The notes: generated by a model from the letters alone, not told the origin. Counted from the first letter of the stretch, positions 26,750 through 36,862 are shown. The stretch is DNA of 64,000 bases from Agrilactobacillus composti DSM 18527 = JCM 14202 (GCF_001436375.1 NZ_AZGA01000016.1:1-64000); one strand, 5' to 3'. Translations and numbers: made by a program.

Positions 26750-27631
26750 TTAGGCTAGCGTGATATCATAATCAAATTGCTTGGTTTTATTAGCAGCAAG
26801 CACATTGTTGCCATCTTTGGTCATAATAGCCACTGGGTCGCCGTAAACATCTGGTAAACCTTCAAAGGGTTCAATACATAAGAATGGCGCATCGGCACCC
26901 TCCTTGGTCCACAGACAGACATAACGAAAATCTTCTAAGGAGACTTGAATACTGTGGGGACTCTTTGGAGAAGATAGGGTTAAAGCAGTTAGCCCAGGAT
27001 TTTCCAAAATGATCAAGCCTTTGGCGAACATATCATAGTCTAAGTGGATCACACCGTCTTGATAATTTGGCACGGCCGAAGTGGTCCCAGATCGGAACGG
27101 ATAGGGTTTTTTCACGATATCAAATTGGGTCAATTTAGTCACTTTGGGTTCAACTGCTAATTGATAATCTGAAAAACTGCCGTCGTTAGCAATCGGCACG
27201 TTAAAGGCCGGATGTGAGCCCAAGGCAAAGGACATAGCTTGCGCGCCTTCATTAGTCACCACAAAGTTTAAATGTAAGCCAGTTGCCTGCAAACTAAAGG
27301 TCACGGCCAAGACAAAATCAAAGGGATAAATCTGTTTGGTTTCAGGCGTAGCTTTGAATTGCAAGGTCACTTGATCAGGTTGTTTATCTGTCACTTCAAA
27401 GTCATAATCGGACACAAAGCCGTGTTGGGGCATGTCATATTGTTTGTCATGATACAAATAACTATCGTCATTGGAGCGACCAATGGCTGGGAATAGCACG
27501 GGTGCATGTTTGGGCCAGATCCCATTATTCCAAATATAGTCATAACCGGTATCTTGGCGATATAAGTGGGTCAATTGCGCCCCTTTTTCGTCAATTTCTG
27601 CTTTAAATTGAGTATTTTCAATGATTTGCAT
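26750..27631 (-). CDS. aldose 1-epimerase family protein (LacX-like)
   Basis: A 293-residue galactose-mutarotase-fold protein of the LacX/YihR-like subgroup. It shows GAQLTHLYRQDTGYDYIWN, PVLFPAIGRSND and the catalytic histidine region MPQHGFVSDY and GSHPAFNVP. It probably interconverts anomers of a hexuronate or another sugar. Last gene of the hexuronate operon, 11 bases after uxaC, which suggests a role in glucuronate/galacturonate utilisation. RBS GGGAG. Confidence 0.85.
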   Translation of the reverse strand: MQIIENTQFKAEIDEKGAQLTHLYRQDTGYDYIWNNGIWPKHAPVLFPAIGRSNDDSYLYHDKQYDMPQHGFVSDYDFEVTDKQPDQVTLQFKATPETKQIYPFDFVLAVTFSLQATGLHLNFVVTNEGAQAMSFALGSHPAFNVPIANDGSFSDYQLAVEPKVTKLTQFDIVKKPYPFRSGTTSAVPNYQDGVIHLDYDMFAKGLIILENPGLTALTLSSPKSPHSIQVSLEDFRYVCLWTKEGADAPFLCIEPFEGLPDVYGDPVAIMTKDGNNVLAANKTKQFDYDITLA

Positions 27632-27642
27632 GTTTGACTCCC

Positions 27643-29061
27643 TTATTTAAAGAAACCGAAGTAATCATGGGCATTGTTATATGAAATGTCTTCGACGATT
27701 TGGCCTAGATACGCTTCATCATCTGGTAATTGTCCTCGCTGGACTAATTCACCAATATAATCGCATAATACCCGCCGGAAGTATTCATGGCGTGGATAAG
27801 ATAAGAAACTCCGGGAATCCGTTAACATCCCCACAAAATTAGCTAGTAAGCTTTGTTGAGCCATGATCCGTAGTTGTTCCCGCATACCTTCGCGGGTATC
27901 GTTAAACCACCAAGCACAACCTAACTGCAGTTTTTGCGCGTCGCCCTCGTAAAAGTCACCCATACCAGTCGCTAGTTGCATCCAGTCGTTTGGATTCAAA
28001 GAATACAAGATTGTCTTAGGAATATTATCTTCATTTTGCATGTCCGTCAACAATTTCATGATTTCTTGGGCAATATCTGGTTGCGTCCCCATGGAATCAA
28101 AACCAGTATCCGCACCAATCTTTTTAAACATCGGTTTATTGGCACTGCGAATGGCATTCATGTGATACTGCATGGTCCAGTTATATTTCTTGTTCAACCG
28201 CATCAAAGCCTCAATCAGCCCAGTAGCATAAGCATCGATGTCGTGTTGGGTCAATGGTGCGTTCTCAGCACCCTTGGCAATGATCGTATCTAATTCGGAT
28301 TTTGAAACCTTGACAAAATGGAAAGTATTCAGGCCATGATCAGACAGGCGACCACCTAAACTTTCAAAGTAAGCAAAGCGGGTATCAAAAGCTTTAACTA
28401 AGGAATCATAATCCTTGATATCAACCTTTGAAATAGCGCCCAGTTCTTTTAAATAGGCCCCATATGTATCTGCTTCAATGGCAAATGCTTTATCAGGCCG
28501 CATAGCTGGCAATACTTTGAAACCATTTTCAGCTTCCTCGGCTTTTAATAACTTGTGATATTTCAAGTCAGAGGCTGGATCATCGGTGGTACAAACTACT
28601 TTGACGTTCATATTTTTAATCAGATTTCTCGGTTTGAAAGCATCTGTGGCTAATAACTGGTTGGCTTTGTCCCAGACACTTTTGACATTCTTGCTGGTGA
28701 AGGGTTCGTCAATATGGAAGAAGCGTTGCAACTCCAGGTGGGTCCATTCGTACAAGGGATTGCCGATAGCTTTTTCAATCGTCTTGGCCCAAGCCACTAA
28801 TTTTTCATACTCGTCGCCATCACCGGTGATCAATTCTTCAGGTACACCATTGGCCCGCATTAAGCGCCATTTGTAATGATCGCCAAAATTACCGTCATTG
28901 ATCCAAATCCGCGTTAAATTAGGGTAATTTTTATTCTCATAAATTTCTTTGGGCACCAGGTGACAATGGTAATCGATGATGGGCATGTTAGCCGCATGAT
29001 CATGAAATAATTTTTTACCCATTTCATTCGTCAGTAAGAAATCTTTGCTTAATAGTGTCAT
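27643..29061 (-). CDS. uxaC: glucuronate isomerase
   Basis: A 472-residue uronate isomerase converting D-glucuronate to D-fructuronate (and galacturonate to tagaturonate). TIM-barrel amidohydrolase-like metal site [16 protein letters not shown] near residue 30, plus [12 protein letters not shown] and [19 protein letters not shown]. Full length for the family. RBS AGAGG upstream. A 168-base gap separates it from kdgA, wider than the other gaps in the operon. Confidence 0.95.
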   Translation of the reverse strand: MTLLSKDFLLTNEMGKKLFHDHAANMPIIDYHCHLVPKEIYENKNYPNLTRIWINDGNFGDHYKWRLMRANGVPEELITGDGDEYEKLVAWAKTIEKAIGNPLYEWTHLELQRFFHIDEPFTSKNVKSVWDKANQLLATDAFKPRNLIKNMNVKVVCTTDDPASDLKYHKLLKAEEAENGFKVLPAMRPDKAFAIEADTYGAYLKELGAISKVDIKDYDSLVKAFDTRFAYFESLGGRLSDHGLNTFHFVKVSKSELDTIIAKGAENAPLTQHDIDAYATGLIEALMRLNKKYNWTMQYHMNAIRSANKPMFKKIGADTGFDSMGTQPDIAQEIMKLLTDMQNEDNIPKTILYSLNPNDWMQLATGMGDFYEGDAQKLQLGCAWWFNDTREGMREQLRIMAQQSLLANFVGMLTDSRSFLSYPRHEYFRRVLCDYIGELVQRGQLPDDEAYLGQIVEDISYNNAHDYFGFFK

Positions 29062-29229
29062 AAAATATAACCTCTTTTTTTATCTATTGTTGTTAAGCCG
29101 GCTGTTTGATGTTAGAGAATTATAGTTTCAAAAAGTCATCAGAATAATATCTGCAAAATGTCGTGATGCACTGAACAATCCAATGCGAAGAACAAGGCAA
29201 AACGAATGTCTTGCCTTGCCATTAAATTA

Positions 29230-29877
29230 TTATTGTTGTTGTTTAATCTTAGCAAATTCTGCCATATACGCTTTAGCATTGGCGGTTACCCCGGCAAAAT
29301 CATCATGATCGGCAGGTTTAACCATGCCGCTCCCAGCACCAACGACCACGACACCAGCAGCAAACCAATCTTTCATGTTATCCAGATTGACACCACCGGT
29401 TGGCATGATACTGACCTGTGGTAATGGGGCTTTGATAGCTTTCACGGCGCCAGGACCAGCTAAGGAGCCTGGGAAAAGCTTAATAATATCAGAACCATAT
29501 TTTAAGGCTGTGGTAATTTCCGTAATACTGTAACAACCAGGCAGATAAGGCACTTGATATAAATTACACATCAAGGCTACATCTTTATCAAATGCTGGGC
29601 TAACAACGAACTGCGCACCAGCATCAATGGCCAGCCGGGCAGCTGCCGCATCTAGGACTGTGCCAGCGCCAATCATGACATCTGTACCAGCATATTGATC
29701 CGTTAAATCACCAATGGCTAAATCGGCATGGGGAACGGTAAAGGTTAATTCAATCCCCTTCACACCGCCGTCTACGCAGGCTTGGCTGACCTTGACTGCT
29801 TTTTCAGCAGTTTCGGCACGAACAACTGCAACGACACCGGCTGCTTTAATTTTTTCTAAGGTTTCTACTCTTTTCAT
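29230..29877 (-). CDS. kdgA: KDPG/KHG aldolase
   Basis: A 215-residue 2-dehydro-3-deoxyphosphogluconate aldolase (Eda family, TIM barrel), splitting KDPG into pyruvate and glyceraldehyde-3-phosphate. Catalytic Glu in GIELTFTVP, Schiff-base Lys in SDIIKLFPG, and phosphate loop MPTGGVNLDNM. RBS AAAGGAG. The KDG kinase that supplies its substrate is not in this window. Confidence 0.93.
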   Translation of the reverse strand: MKRVETLEKIKAAGVVAVVRAETAEKAVKVSQACVDGGVKGIELTFTVPHADLAIGDLTDQYAGTDVMIGAGTVLDAAAARLAIDAGAQFVVSPAFDKDVALMCNLYQVPYLPGCYSITEITTALKYGSDIIKLFPGSLAGPGAVKAIKAPLPQVSIMPTGGVNLDNMKDWFAAGVVVVGAGSGMVKPADHDDFAGVTANAKAYMAEFAKIKQQQ

Positions 29878-29917
29878 ATCGATAAAGACGCTCCTTTGAA
29901 TTTAAAGTTCGTTTTTA

Positions 29918-30991
29918 TTAGTTGTTAGACTTTTGAATAGCTTCCCATAAACCGTTTAAGTAAGTTGCCCCTAAAGCACGGTCATATAAACCATAACCCG
30001 GACGACCATCTTCACCCCAGATATTGCGACCATGGTCTGGGCGAACATAGCCATCAAAGCCAGAATCATGCATCGCTTTCATGATTTCATACATGTCTAA
30101 GGAACCTTCACTGGATAGATGTGGCGCTTCGTGGAAATCACCGTTGCCGTGCATAAACTTAATATTACGGGCATGGATGAATGGCGCCCGATCTTTTTTA
30201 ACAAATTCCCGAATGATTGCTGGGACATCATTCTTAGGATTTTCACCTAAACTACCGGTACAAATGGTAAAGCCGTTATATTTTGATTCATGGAGTTCTT
30301 CGATTTTAACCATGTCATCGCGATTTTTATAAATTCTTGGTAAGCCAAATAATGGGCGTGGTGGATCATCTGGATGCATAGCCATCCGGACATCGCATTC
30401 TTCACAGACCGGAATGATCGCATCTAAGAAATACTTCAAATTCTCAGTCAACTTGGCAGCGTCTACATCTTTATAGGCGTCAAACAAGCGTTGAATTTCA
30501 GCCAAGCGATCTGGTTCCCAACCAGGTAAAATATAGCCTTTAGAATTATTCTTAATGTTTTGAATCATTTCTTGAGGATCATCAGTGAGCTTATCTGCTT
30601 CAAAAGCTAAAACATTCGAATTGTCAGCTAGCTTGTAATGCAGGTCTGTCCGTAACCAGTCAAAAATTGGCATGAAGTTGTAGCAGATGACCTTAACACC
30701 ATATTCAGAAAGATTGCGAATACTTTGTTTGTAGTTTTCAATATATTGATCCCGACTGGGTTTACCGATTTTAATATCATCGTGGATATTCACGGATTCA
30801 ATGACATCCATTTCCAAACCTGCATCGTTGATTTGTTTTTTCAAAGCAGCAATTTTTTCCTTAGGCCAAACATCGCCCACTGGGACATCAAACAAAGCTG
30901 CAACGACTTGTTTGACTCCTGGAATTTGTTTAATCTGCTCCAATTTGATTGGATCATCGTCAGACCCAAACCATCTAAAACCCATTTGCAT
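29918..30991 (-). CDS. uxuA: mannonate dehydratase
   Basis: A 357-residue UxuA, dehydrating D-mannonate to 2-keto-3-deoxygluconate. It starts with MGFRWFGSDDDPI, with metal-binding residues in MAMHPDDPPRP (His), ICTGSLGENP (Cys), FIHARNIKF (His) and VRPDHGRNIWGEDGRPGYGL. RBS GGGAAAG 8 bases before ATG. 28 bases behind uxuB. Confidence 0.97.
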   Translation of the reverse strand: MQMGFRWFGSDDDPIKLEQIKQIPGVKQVVAALFDVPVGDVWPKEKIAALKKQINDAGLEMDVIESVNIHDDIKIGKPSRDQYIENYKQSIRNLSEYGVKVICYNFMPIFDWLRTDLHYKLADNSNVLAFEADKLTDDPQEMIQNIKNNSKGYILPGWEPDRLAEIQRLFDAYKDVDAAKLTENLKYFLDAIIPVCEECDVRMAMHPDDPPRPLFGLPRIYKNRDDMVKIEELHESKYNGFTICTGSLGENPKNDVPAIIREFVKKDRAPFIHARNIKFMHGNGDFHEAPHLSSEGSLDMYEIMKAMHDSGFDGYVRPDHGRNIWGEDGRPGYGLYDRALGATYLNGLWEAIQKSNN

Positions 30992-31019
30992 GAAAATCTT
31001 TCCCTTCGTTTATAAATCT

Positions 31020-32636
31020 TTAAAGTGCGGCTAAAGCTTGTTTGATAGCACCAGGGCCAGCGTTTAATGTCTTGAAGTCAGCTTCAACTTTTGGTGCTAA
31101 ACCAATGGCATATAAATCATTGGCGAAGATATTTTTATTGCTTAAGATTGGTTGTAACGCTTGATGAATTTGGGCGTCGTCTTGATTACCCAGTTGAATA
31201 TCAGCCAACAATTTTTGTAATTGATCTAATTGCGGGTCCCGACTTGGGGTGAAGGCATTGCCTGAATCATCCACAGCCAAGAGGTAACGGCACCAGCCGG
31301 CTAAAATAAATGGGATGTACTTCAAGTTTTTAACATCTTTGGTAGGATCATCTAAGTAATGCTGAATGGTGACCCCATAACGAATTGGAATTTTTTGTGA
31401 GGTATCACTGGCGATCCGTTGGGGTGTGTCAGGAATATTTTTGTTAGGCAGACGTTTGTTGACTAATTCATTGATGAAGTCAGTTGGATTGATGATCTTA
31501 GGATCCTTAACAACTGGTAAATCTTCATCAAAGCCTAAACCGCGAATCAATTTGACTAAATCTTTATTGGTCATTTCTTCAGCAATTGAGGTGTAACCCA
31601 GTAAATTGCCAAAAATAGCTAACGCGGTGTGTAATGGGTTCAAACAAGCAGTGACTTTCATTTGATCGGCATCGTTGACAGTTTCTCGATCCGTCAAAAT
31701 TACACCGGCATCTTCTAATCTTGGCCGACCGTTTGGAAAAGCATCTTCAATGACCAAATAATGGGTCGCTTCAGTATTCCCGAAGGGTGCAATGTTAGTA
31801 TGTTTGCGGGTATGCAAAATTGTGGTATCAGCTAATCCTTTGTCAGCTAAAATCTTCGCAACGGTTTCCGAAGGATTAGGGGTGATCCGGTCAATCATGG
31901 ACCATGGGAAGGTTACTTTTTGTGTATCTTGCAAATAATCCACAAAGCTTTCAGGTACCAAATTATGTTTCGTCCAACCCTTGGCAATGGTCAAAATTTC
32001 TGTTTCAAAACGCTTGCCGTTTTCAGAGAAATTATCGGTACTTACCATGGCAATTGGGAAAGCCCCAGCGTTATAACGGGCTAATAACAAGCGGGCAATG
32101 GCTCCCATGTTAGTAGCAGCTTGTTCAGGATCACTTTCGATATCCGTCTTAGCCTGAGCGGTTAAATTTCCATCTAAATCTCTTAAGGCATAACCCTTTT
32201 CAGTGATGGACATGGTGACAAATTGGAGGGATGGATTTTCAAAAATTGCTTTTAATTTATCCCAGCCACTTTGATTGGCCTTGTTGTAATAAATACTATC
32301 GGCAACACTGGCAATCAAAGTTTGATCGTATGTATTGTCTTCTTTCATAACAACTTGTAACATCCGGTTTTGATAAGGATGGTACATATCATCGATAACC
32401 TGTTCATCATAAGTTTCAGCTACAACGACACCACTGGTTAATTCACCTTTATCTAGTAAGTCTTGGGCGATTTTAGCATGGAAACATCTAAATAAATTCC
32501 CCCCGCCAAAATGAACCCAAATTGGATCTGCTGCAGTTGTCTTTGTCATTGCTGCTTGAGAATATTGTGGTACCGTAATGTCGGCAGCCGCAAAAGCTTT
32601 GGCATTGCTGACATAATCATCTTTAATGCTGACCAT
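31020..32636 (-). CDS. uxuB: fructuronate reductase (D-mannonate oxidoreductase)
   Basis: A 538-residue polyol-dehydrogenase-family enzyme (UxuB/YeiQ) interconverting fructuronate and mannonate with NAD(H). N-terminal nucleotide-binding region at VHFGGGNLFRCF, and the catalytic Lys/His blocks MIDRITPNPSE, FPNGRPRLEDAG and CLNPLHTALAIFG. First gene of the hexuronate operon, RBS AGGAGG. The promoter carries a cre and a probable regulator site. Confidence 0.93.
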   Translation of the reverse strand: MVSIKDDYVSNAKAFAAADITVPQYSQAAMTKTTAADPIWVHFGGGNLFRCFHAKIAQDLLDKGELTSGVVVAETYDEQVIDDMYHPYQNRMLQVVMKEDNTYDQTLIASVADSIYYNKANQSGWDKLKAIFENPSLQFVTMSITEKGYALRDLDGNLTAQAKTDIESDPEQAATNMGAIARLLLARYNAGAFPIAMVSTDNFSENGKRFETEILTIAKGWTKHNLVPESFVDYLQDTQKVTFPWSMIDRITPNPSETVAKILADKGLADTTILHTRKHTNIAPFGNTEATHYLVIEDAFPNGRPRLEDAGVILTDRETVNDADQMKVTACLNPLHTALAIFGNLLGYTSIAEEMTNKDLVKLIRGLGFDEDLPVVKDPKIINPTDFINELVNKRLPNKNIPDTPQRIASDTSQKIPIRYGVTIQHYLDDPTKDVKNLKYIPFILAGWCRYLLAVDDSGNAFTPSRDPQLDQLQKLLADIQLGNQDDAQIHQALQPILSNKNIFANDLYAIGLAPKVEADFKTLNAGPGAIKQALAAL

Positions 32637-32656
32637 AAAATTGTCTCCTCCTAAAA

Positions 32657-32676
32657 CTGATATACTAGGATATTAG
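32657..32676. promoter_or_regulatory. candidate GntR/UxuR operator
   Basis: CTGATATACTAGGATATTAG is symmetric at 16 of 20 positions. It lies between the uxuB -10 box and its ribosome binding site, where the divergent FadR-type regulator could repress. Confidence 0.5.
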
Positions 32677-32688
32677 ATTTACAAGTTC

Positions 32689-32717
32689 AATGTATCACCT
32701 GCTGAAACCGTTGTCAA
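32689..32717 (-). promoter_or_regulatory. uxuB operon promoter
   Basis: TTGACA (32717-32712), 17 bases, TACATT (32694-32689) on the minus strand. Confidence 0.8.
32703..32716. promoter_or_regulatory. CcpA cre site
   Basis: TGAAACCGTTGTCA matches the cre consensus TGWAANCGNTNWCA at every position and overlaps the uxuB -35 box, so glucose should repress the operon. Confidence 0.85.
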
Positions 32718-32840
32718 TTATTTTCGTGATGTTTTCGAATTAAAAAAAATACCTAACTTTATCGAATAACTCTTGCTTGAATATTCACTATCAAACAATT
32801 AGACTACAAGATGAAGTACTTTTGTACCGGGGGATTGAAT

Positions 32841-33500
32841 ATGGAGAATTTACAAGATCAAGTTTATCATCGCTTGTTCCGGGCTATCTTAGAATTAGAA
32901 TACATTCCAGGACAGCGAATCAATGATAAAGCGCTTACCGAAGAATTAAATGTCAGCCGGACACCAATCCGCGAAGCTATCGTCCGTTTAAAAAAGGATG
33001 GTCTTTTAGTTGTTGTCCCGCAAAGTGGGACTTATGTTTCCAAAATAGATTTACACGCGGCCTTGGACGGTCGCTTTGTTCGCGAGAATATCGAAAAAAT
33101 TGTTGTCCGGGAAAGTATTAACAACATCACTGCTGAGAATCTAAAAGAGCAACACCGGATTTTAACGGATCAAAGTGATGCCGTTCGTGGTGCTAATCCC
33201 AAGGATTTCTTTTATCTGGATAATCAATTTCATCAAAATTTTTACAAATATGATGATAAATCTGAAGTTTGGCGCTGGTTACAAAATATCACTATTCAAT
33301 TGGATCGCTTCCGCTGGTTGCGGTTAAATAACAGCGACTTGCGTTGGGATTTGTTGATCAAGCAACATACCGAAATTTTAGATGCCATTTCTCGTAAACG
33401 GCATTCCCAAGCCGAACAATTGGCTGGCCTGCACATGAATTTAATGCTGGATGAAGAAGATTCCATGTTAAAAGCTTTTCCGGAATACTTTACAGAATAA
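32841..33500 (+). CDS. GntR/FadR family regulator of hexuronate genes
   Basis: A 219-residue regulator. Residues about 1-70 form the GntR winged helix (NDKALTEELNVSRTPIREAI), and the C-terminal FCD ligand domain holds the metal/ligand histidines (QFHQNFYKY, QHTEILDAI, LHMNLML). Start ATG at 32841 with GGGGGAT upstream; the ATG at 32811 has no such site. Divergent from uxuB and therefore the likely UxuR/ExuR-type repressor of that operon. Confidence 0.85.
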   Translation: MENLQDQVYHRLFRAILELEYIPGQRINDKALTEELNVSRTPIREAIVRLKKDGLLVVVPQSGTYVSKIDLHAALDGRFVRENIEKIVVRESINNITAENLKEQHRILTDQSDAVRGANPKDFFYLDNQFHQNFYKYDDKSEVWRWLQNITIQLDRFRWLRLNNSDLRWDLLIKQHTEILDAISRKRHSQAEQLAGLHMNLMLDEEDSMLKAFPEYFTE

Positions 33501-33543
33501 AAAAACGTGTAATCACACGTCGAAATGTGATTACACGTTTTTT
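33500..33543. terminator. bidirectional terminator
   Basis: AAAAAACGTGTAATCACA with its complement, between convergent regulator and clpL. Confidence 0.9.
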
Positions 33544-33559
33544 GTTTGCTATTTATAAT

Positions 33560-35686
33560 TTAAGCTTTTTGTTTAGCTTTGACGTTTTCGCTAATGACGA
33601 TCTTGCCATCAACTAAGTCAGCCTTTAATTGCTTAACTTCTAGATGATCCAAATAGAAGTCGGTAATTTGATCACGAATGTTTTGTTCAATGACTCGCCG
33701 TAATGGCCGAGCCCCCATGGCTTCGTCATAACCTTGTTCAATCAACCAGTCTTTGGCAGCATCGGTGACCGTTAAGTGAATATCTTTTTTATCCAAGGTC
33801 TTTTGCACATCAGTTAACATCAAATCAACGATTTGACCTAAATCCTTTTTAGTTAAGTGACTGAATTCAACGATACCGTTAAACCGGTTCAAGAATTCTG
33901 GCCGGAAGTAAGGGGCTAATTTCGTCATTAAGTCAGTGTCTTTGTCAGATTTACCAGTTAATGCTTCATTCCCAAAGCCAGCATTAGAAGTGGCAATGAT
34001 CACCGTGTTCTTAAAGCCCACGACATTGCCCTGGCCATCGGTCAAGCGGCCATCATCTAAGACTTGCAATAACAAGGTAATGACTTCTGGATCAGCTTTT
34101 TCAATTTCATCTAGCAAGACAATTGCATAAGGATTACGCCGAACTTGTTCCGTCAACGTATTGCCGTTATCGTTATAACCGACGTAACCCGCAGTCGTCC
34201 CAATCAACTTAGAAACGGCTGTCTTATCGGAATACTCAGACATATCCAAACGGATAATTGAATCTTTGCTACCAAATAAGTCTAAGGCTAATTGCTTAGC
34301 CAATTCAGTTTTCCCAACACCAGTTGGGCCAACAAATAAGAAACTACCAATTGGCCGATTGCCTTCGTCAAAACCAGCCCGGTTCCGCCGAATGGCCCGG
34401 ACCACCATATTGACGGCTTCGTCTTGGCCAATGACTTTGCCCTTTAACCGGCCAGCCATACCTTGCAAACGTTGAATATCAGAAGTTCCCATTTGGCTAA
34501 CTGGAATGCCAGTCAAACGTTCAACGGCTTGGGCCACATCATTTGGTTTAGCAACAACCGCTTTGGTTTCGTGGACATTGTCCAACTGTTGTTGTAACTT
34601 TTCGATTTGACTTTTGAGATCAGCAGCCTTTTCGAAATCTTCTTGTTTAGCAGCGTCAGCTTTTTGACTGTTCAATGCCTTGATTTGCTTTTCCAAATCG
34701 ACTTTATCCACAACTGGATGTTTAGCAGCTAAATGGGCAGCCGTCATATCGATTAAATCGATGGCTTTATCGGGTAACGATCTCTGCGGAATATATTGCA
34801 CAGAATAATCAACGGCTGCTTGTAAGACATCATCTGGCAATTCAACGTGATGATGTTTTTCATACAAACTCTTAACACCCTTTAAGATAGCAACTGTTGT
34901 TGCTGGGCTTGGTTCGTTGACTGTAACGTCATTAAAACGCCGTGCCAATGCCGCATCTTTCATAATGGTGTTCCGGTATTCATCTTGGGTCGTTGCGCCA
35001 ATAACGGTTAAATCGCCCCGAGATAAAGCTGGTTTGATAATATCAGCTAAGCCTTTGCCACCATCTTCGCCACCAGTACTACCAGTGCCTAAGATTTGTT
35101 GAATTTCATCAAAGAATAAGATGACATTGCCAGCAGCTTTGACTTCCTTGATTAAGTTTTGAATATTTTCTTCAAAAGAACCCCGATATTGTGTACCAGC
35201 TTCTAAAGCAGAAAGATCAATGGAATAAATTTGTTTATCCTTGATAGCTTCTGGCACATTTCCTGACACGATTGCTTGGGCCAAGCCTTCTACAATAGCT
35301 GTCTTACCAACACCAGCATCCCCAACTAAGATAGGATTATTCTTGGTCCGCCGACTAAGGATTTCAGCTGTTTCTTGGATTTCATGATCCCGACCAATGA
35401 CGGGATCTAACAATCCATCTTTGGCTTCTTGCGTTAAGTTACGACCTAACTTCTCAAGGATACCGCCTTTTTTAACTGCTTGTTCACCAGTGGTTTCAAC
35501 CGGGATTTCATTCCCATTACCTTCTGGAAACTTACCAGTAGCCCGGTATTGTGCGAACTCATCTGGGGTCATTTTATGTCCATTTACAACATACTGGGCC
35601 GTTTGACCTTCGCCCAGCCGTCTTATCATTTGGTTAAACATATCATCCATATTATTATCGAAAAAAGAATCATTAAAATTTGCCAT
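33560..35686 (-). CDS. clpL: ATP-dependent chaperone ClpL
   Basis: A 708-residue Clp/Hsp100 ATPase with the short ClpL N-terminus ([20 protein letters not shown]) in place of an N-domain. AAA1 has Walker A GDAGVGKT and Walker B ILFFDEIQ. Then a short coiled-coil middle region (about residues 330-390), and AAA2 has [10 protein letters not shown] and [10 protein letters not shown]. No ClpP-binding tripeptide loop was looked for in detail; the family acts as a ClpP-independent disaggregase in heat and acid stress. ATG at 35686 behind GGGAGG; the frame to 35770 lies in the leader. CIRCE lies 160 bases upstream. Confidence 0.95.
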   Translation of the reverse strand: MANFNDSFFDNNMDDMFNQMIRRLGEGQTAQYVVNGHKMTPDEFAQYRATGKFPEGNGNEIPVETTGEQAVKKGGILEKLGRNLTQEAKDGLLDPVIGRDHEIQETAEILSRRTKNNPILVGDAGVGKTAIVEGLAQAIVSGNVPEAIKDKQIYSIDLSALEAGTQYRGSFEENIQNLIKEVKAAGNVILFFDEIQQILGTGSTGGEDGGKGLADIIKPALSRGDLTVIGATTQDEYRNTIMKDAALARRFNDVTVNEPSPATTVAILKGVKSLYEKHHHVELPDDVLQAAVDYSVQYIPQRSLPDKAIDLIDMTAAHLAAKHPVVDKVDLEKQIKALNSQKADAAKQEDFEKAADLKSQIEKLQQQLDNVHETKAVVAKPNDVAQAVERLTGIPVSQMGTSDIQRLQGMAGRLKGKVIGQDEAVNMVVRAIRRNRAGFDEGNRPIGSFLFVGPTGVGKTELAKQLALDLFGSKDSIIRLDMSEYSDKTAVSKLIGTTAGYVGYNDNGNTLTEQVRRNPYAIVLLDEIEKADPEVITLLLQVLDDGRLTDGQGNVVGFKNTVIIATSNAGFGNEALTGKSDKDTDLMTKLAPYFRPEFLNRFNGIVEFSHLTKKDLGQIVDLMLTDVQKTLDKKDIHLTVTDAAKDWLIEQGYDEAMGARPLRRVIEQNIRDQITDFYLDHLEVKQLKADLVDGKIVISENVKAKQKA

Positions 35687-35717
35687 ACCAATAACCTCCC
35701 TGATTGACAATTTAAAT

Positions 35718-35814
35718 GCGGTAAAAACCGCAATAAAAAAGGAACATCCAGCATATTCGCCATGTTCCAATATAAAAATTATTCAAATTAGTTGGTACAT
35801 TGGCGAATTGCTTT
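35718..35814 (-). promoter_or_regulatory. clpL leader with alternative hairpins (attenuator-like)
   Basis: On the minus strand a GGAACAT/ATGTTCC hairpin (35767-35740) is followed by TTTTTTATT, like an intrinsic terminator, and then a GCGG/CCGC hairpin. Its 5' arm with GGCGAAT (35767-35754) can instead pair with ATTCGCCAATGTACC upstream (35808-35794), apart from one bulge and one mismatch. The two folds exclude each other. Confidence 0.5.
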
Positions 35815-35832
35815 TCCTTGATTACGTAATAT

Positions 35833-35838
35833 ACTATA
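35833..35838 (-). promoter_or_regulatory. clpL -10 box
   Basis: TATAGT on the minus strand (35838-35833); 17 bases upstream lies TTTACC inside the CIRCE loop. Confidence 0.5.
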
Positions 35839-35846
35839 ACACCATT

Positions 35847-35873
35847 TTAGCACTCGGTAAATACGAGTGCTAA
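35847..35873. promoter_or_regulatory. CIRCE element (HrcA operator)
   Basis: TTAGCACTC, 9 bases, GAGTGCTAA: a perfect CIRCE match over the clpL promoter. Confidence 0.97.
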
Positions 35874-35882
35874 AATTTTTTC

Positions 35883-35940
35883 AAAAAATATTGGCCCCAG
35901 CGGCTACTGCCGCGAAGAACCAATATTTTGGCTTACTTAA
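35883..35940 (-). terminator. terminator of the hemQ-MFS-hemH operon
   Basis: AAAATATTGG with its complement (35885-35894/35930-35939), then TTTTTT on the minus strand. Confidence 0.8.
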
Positions 35941-35941
35941 A

Positions 35942-36862
35942 CTAGGCCAAGGCTGCTTCCAGCTTGCTTACGATGGCATTCGTTAGGGCTTCACTATTAT
36001 TGGGCATCTCCAAGCGCTGTAAGACGCCTCCTAACTTTTCAATAACCTGACGTAATTGAATATCCACGTCATAATTAATTTCCAGATTATTGTTGATGAA
36101 CCCAATCGGTGCAGAAATAATCGTCGTAATATGTTGCTGCTGAATCAGATCTTGGGCCACATCTAAAAAACTAGGTCCAATCCAAGGCTCACTGGTCCGC
36201 CCGGCAGACTGCCAGCCCAGCGTATACTGTGAGGCCTTCAACTCGGCCATCTTGGCAATTTGGGTGGCATTTGCTTTGACTTCATCCAAATATGGATCGC
36301 CAGCAGCTATCGTTTTCATGGGCAGGGAGTGGGCAGAAAAGATGACTTTGGTAGTCGCCAGGTCAGTCAAAGCTTTTAAATCACGGATTTGATTAGCCCA
36401 AAAATCCAATAAATCCGTTTCATCCCAAAAACCATTAACGGGGTGATAGGTAATTTGCGGATAAGCTTCTAGGGCTACTTCCGCAGTATGATGATAATCA
36501 TTGGACGAAAATGTTGAGAATTGTGCCGCTAAGGGTAGTCCATAGATTTCATCAAAACCCTGTTCTTGAATTGTCTCGATAACTTCTTCAATAAAGGGAT
36601 GCGTATGGCGTAAGCCTAAAAATACCGCCACCTGACCATTATAATCATCGGTTAAAACATCAGCCACACTTCTTACCTGATCTAAAGTGATTTGTCTTAG
36701 TGGTGACAAGCCCCCAATAGCTTGGTAGCGCTTAGTTAAATCAGCCACTAATGCCGGGCTTGGGGCATGTCCCCGCCGAATATGAGTATAATAAGGCAAA
36801 ATATCCTCAGCTTCATCCGGTGTCCCAAAGGCCATCAATAATACTGCTCTTTTAGTAGACAC
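35942..36862 (-). CDS. hemH: coproporphyrin/protoporphyrin ferrochelatase
   Basis: A 306-residue ferrochelatase (CpfC/HemH family) that inserts iron into a porphyrin. It begins RAVLLMAFGTPDEAEDILPYYTHIRRG with YQAIGGLSPL. The conserved metal-site His is in FSAHSLPMK, with a Glu near LEINYDVD. GTG at 36862 is the likely start, with GGGGAG 11 bases upstream; an in-frame TTG at 36883 is possible. It overlaps the MFS gene by 11 bases. With HemQ in the same operon, the substrate is probably coproporphyrin III. Confidence 0.93.
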   Translation of the reverse strand: MSTKRAVLLMAFGTPDEAEDILPYYTHIRRGHAPSPALVADLTKRYQAIGGLSPLRQITLDQVRSVADVLTDDYNGQVAVFLGLRHTHPFIEEVIETIQEQGFDEIYGLPLAAQFSTFSSNDYHHTAEVALEAYPQITYHPVNGFWDETDLLDFWANQIRDLKALTDLATTKVIFSAHSLPMKTIAAGDPYLDEVKANATQIAKMAELKASQYTLGWQSAGRTSEPWIGPSFLDVAQDLIQQQHITTIISAPIGFINNNLEINYDVDIQLRQVIEKLGGVLQRLEMPNNSEALTNAIVSKLEAALA

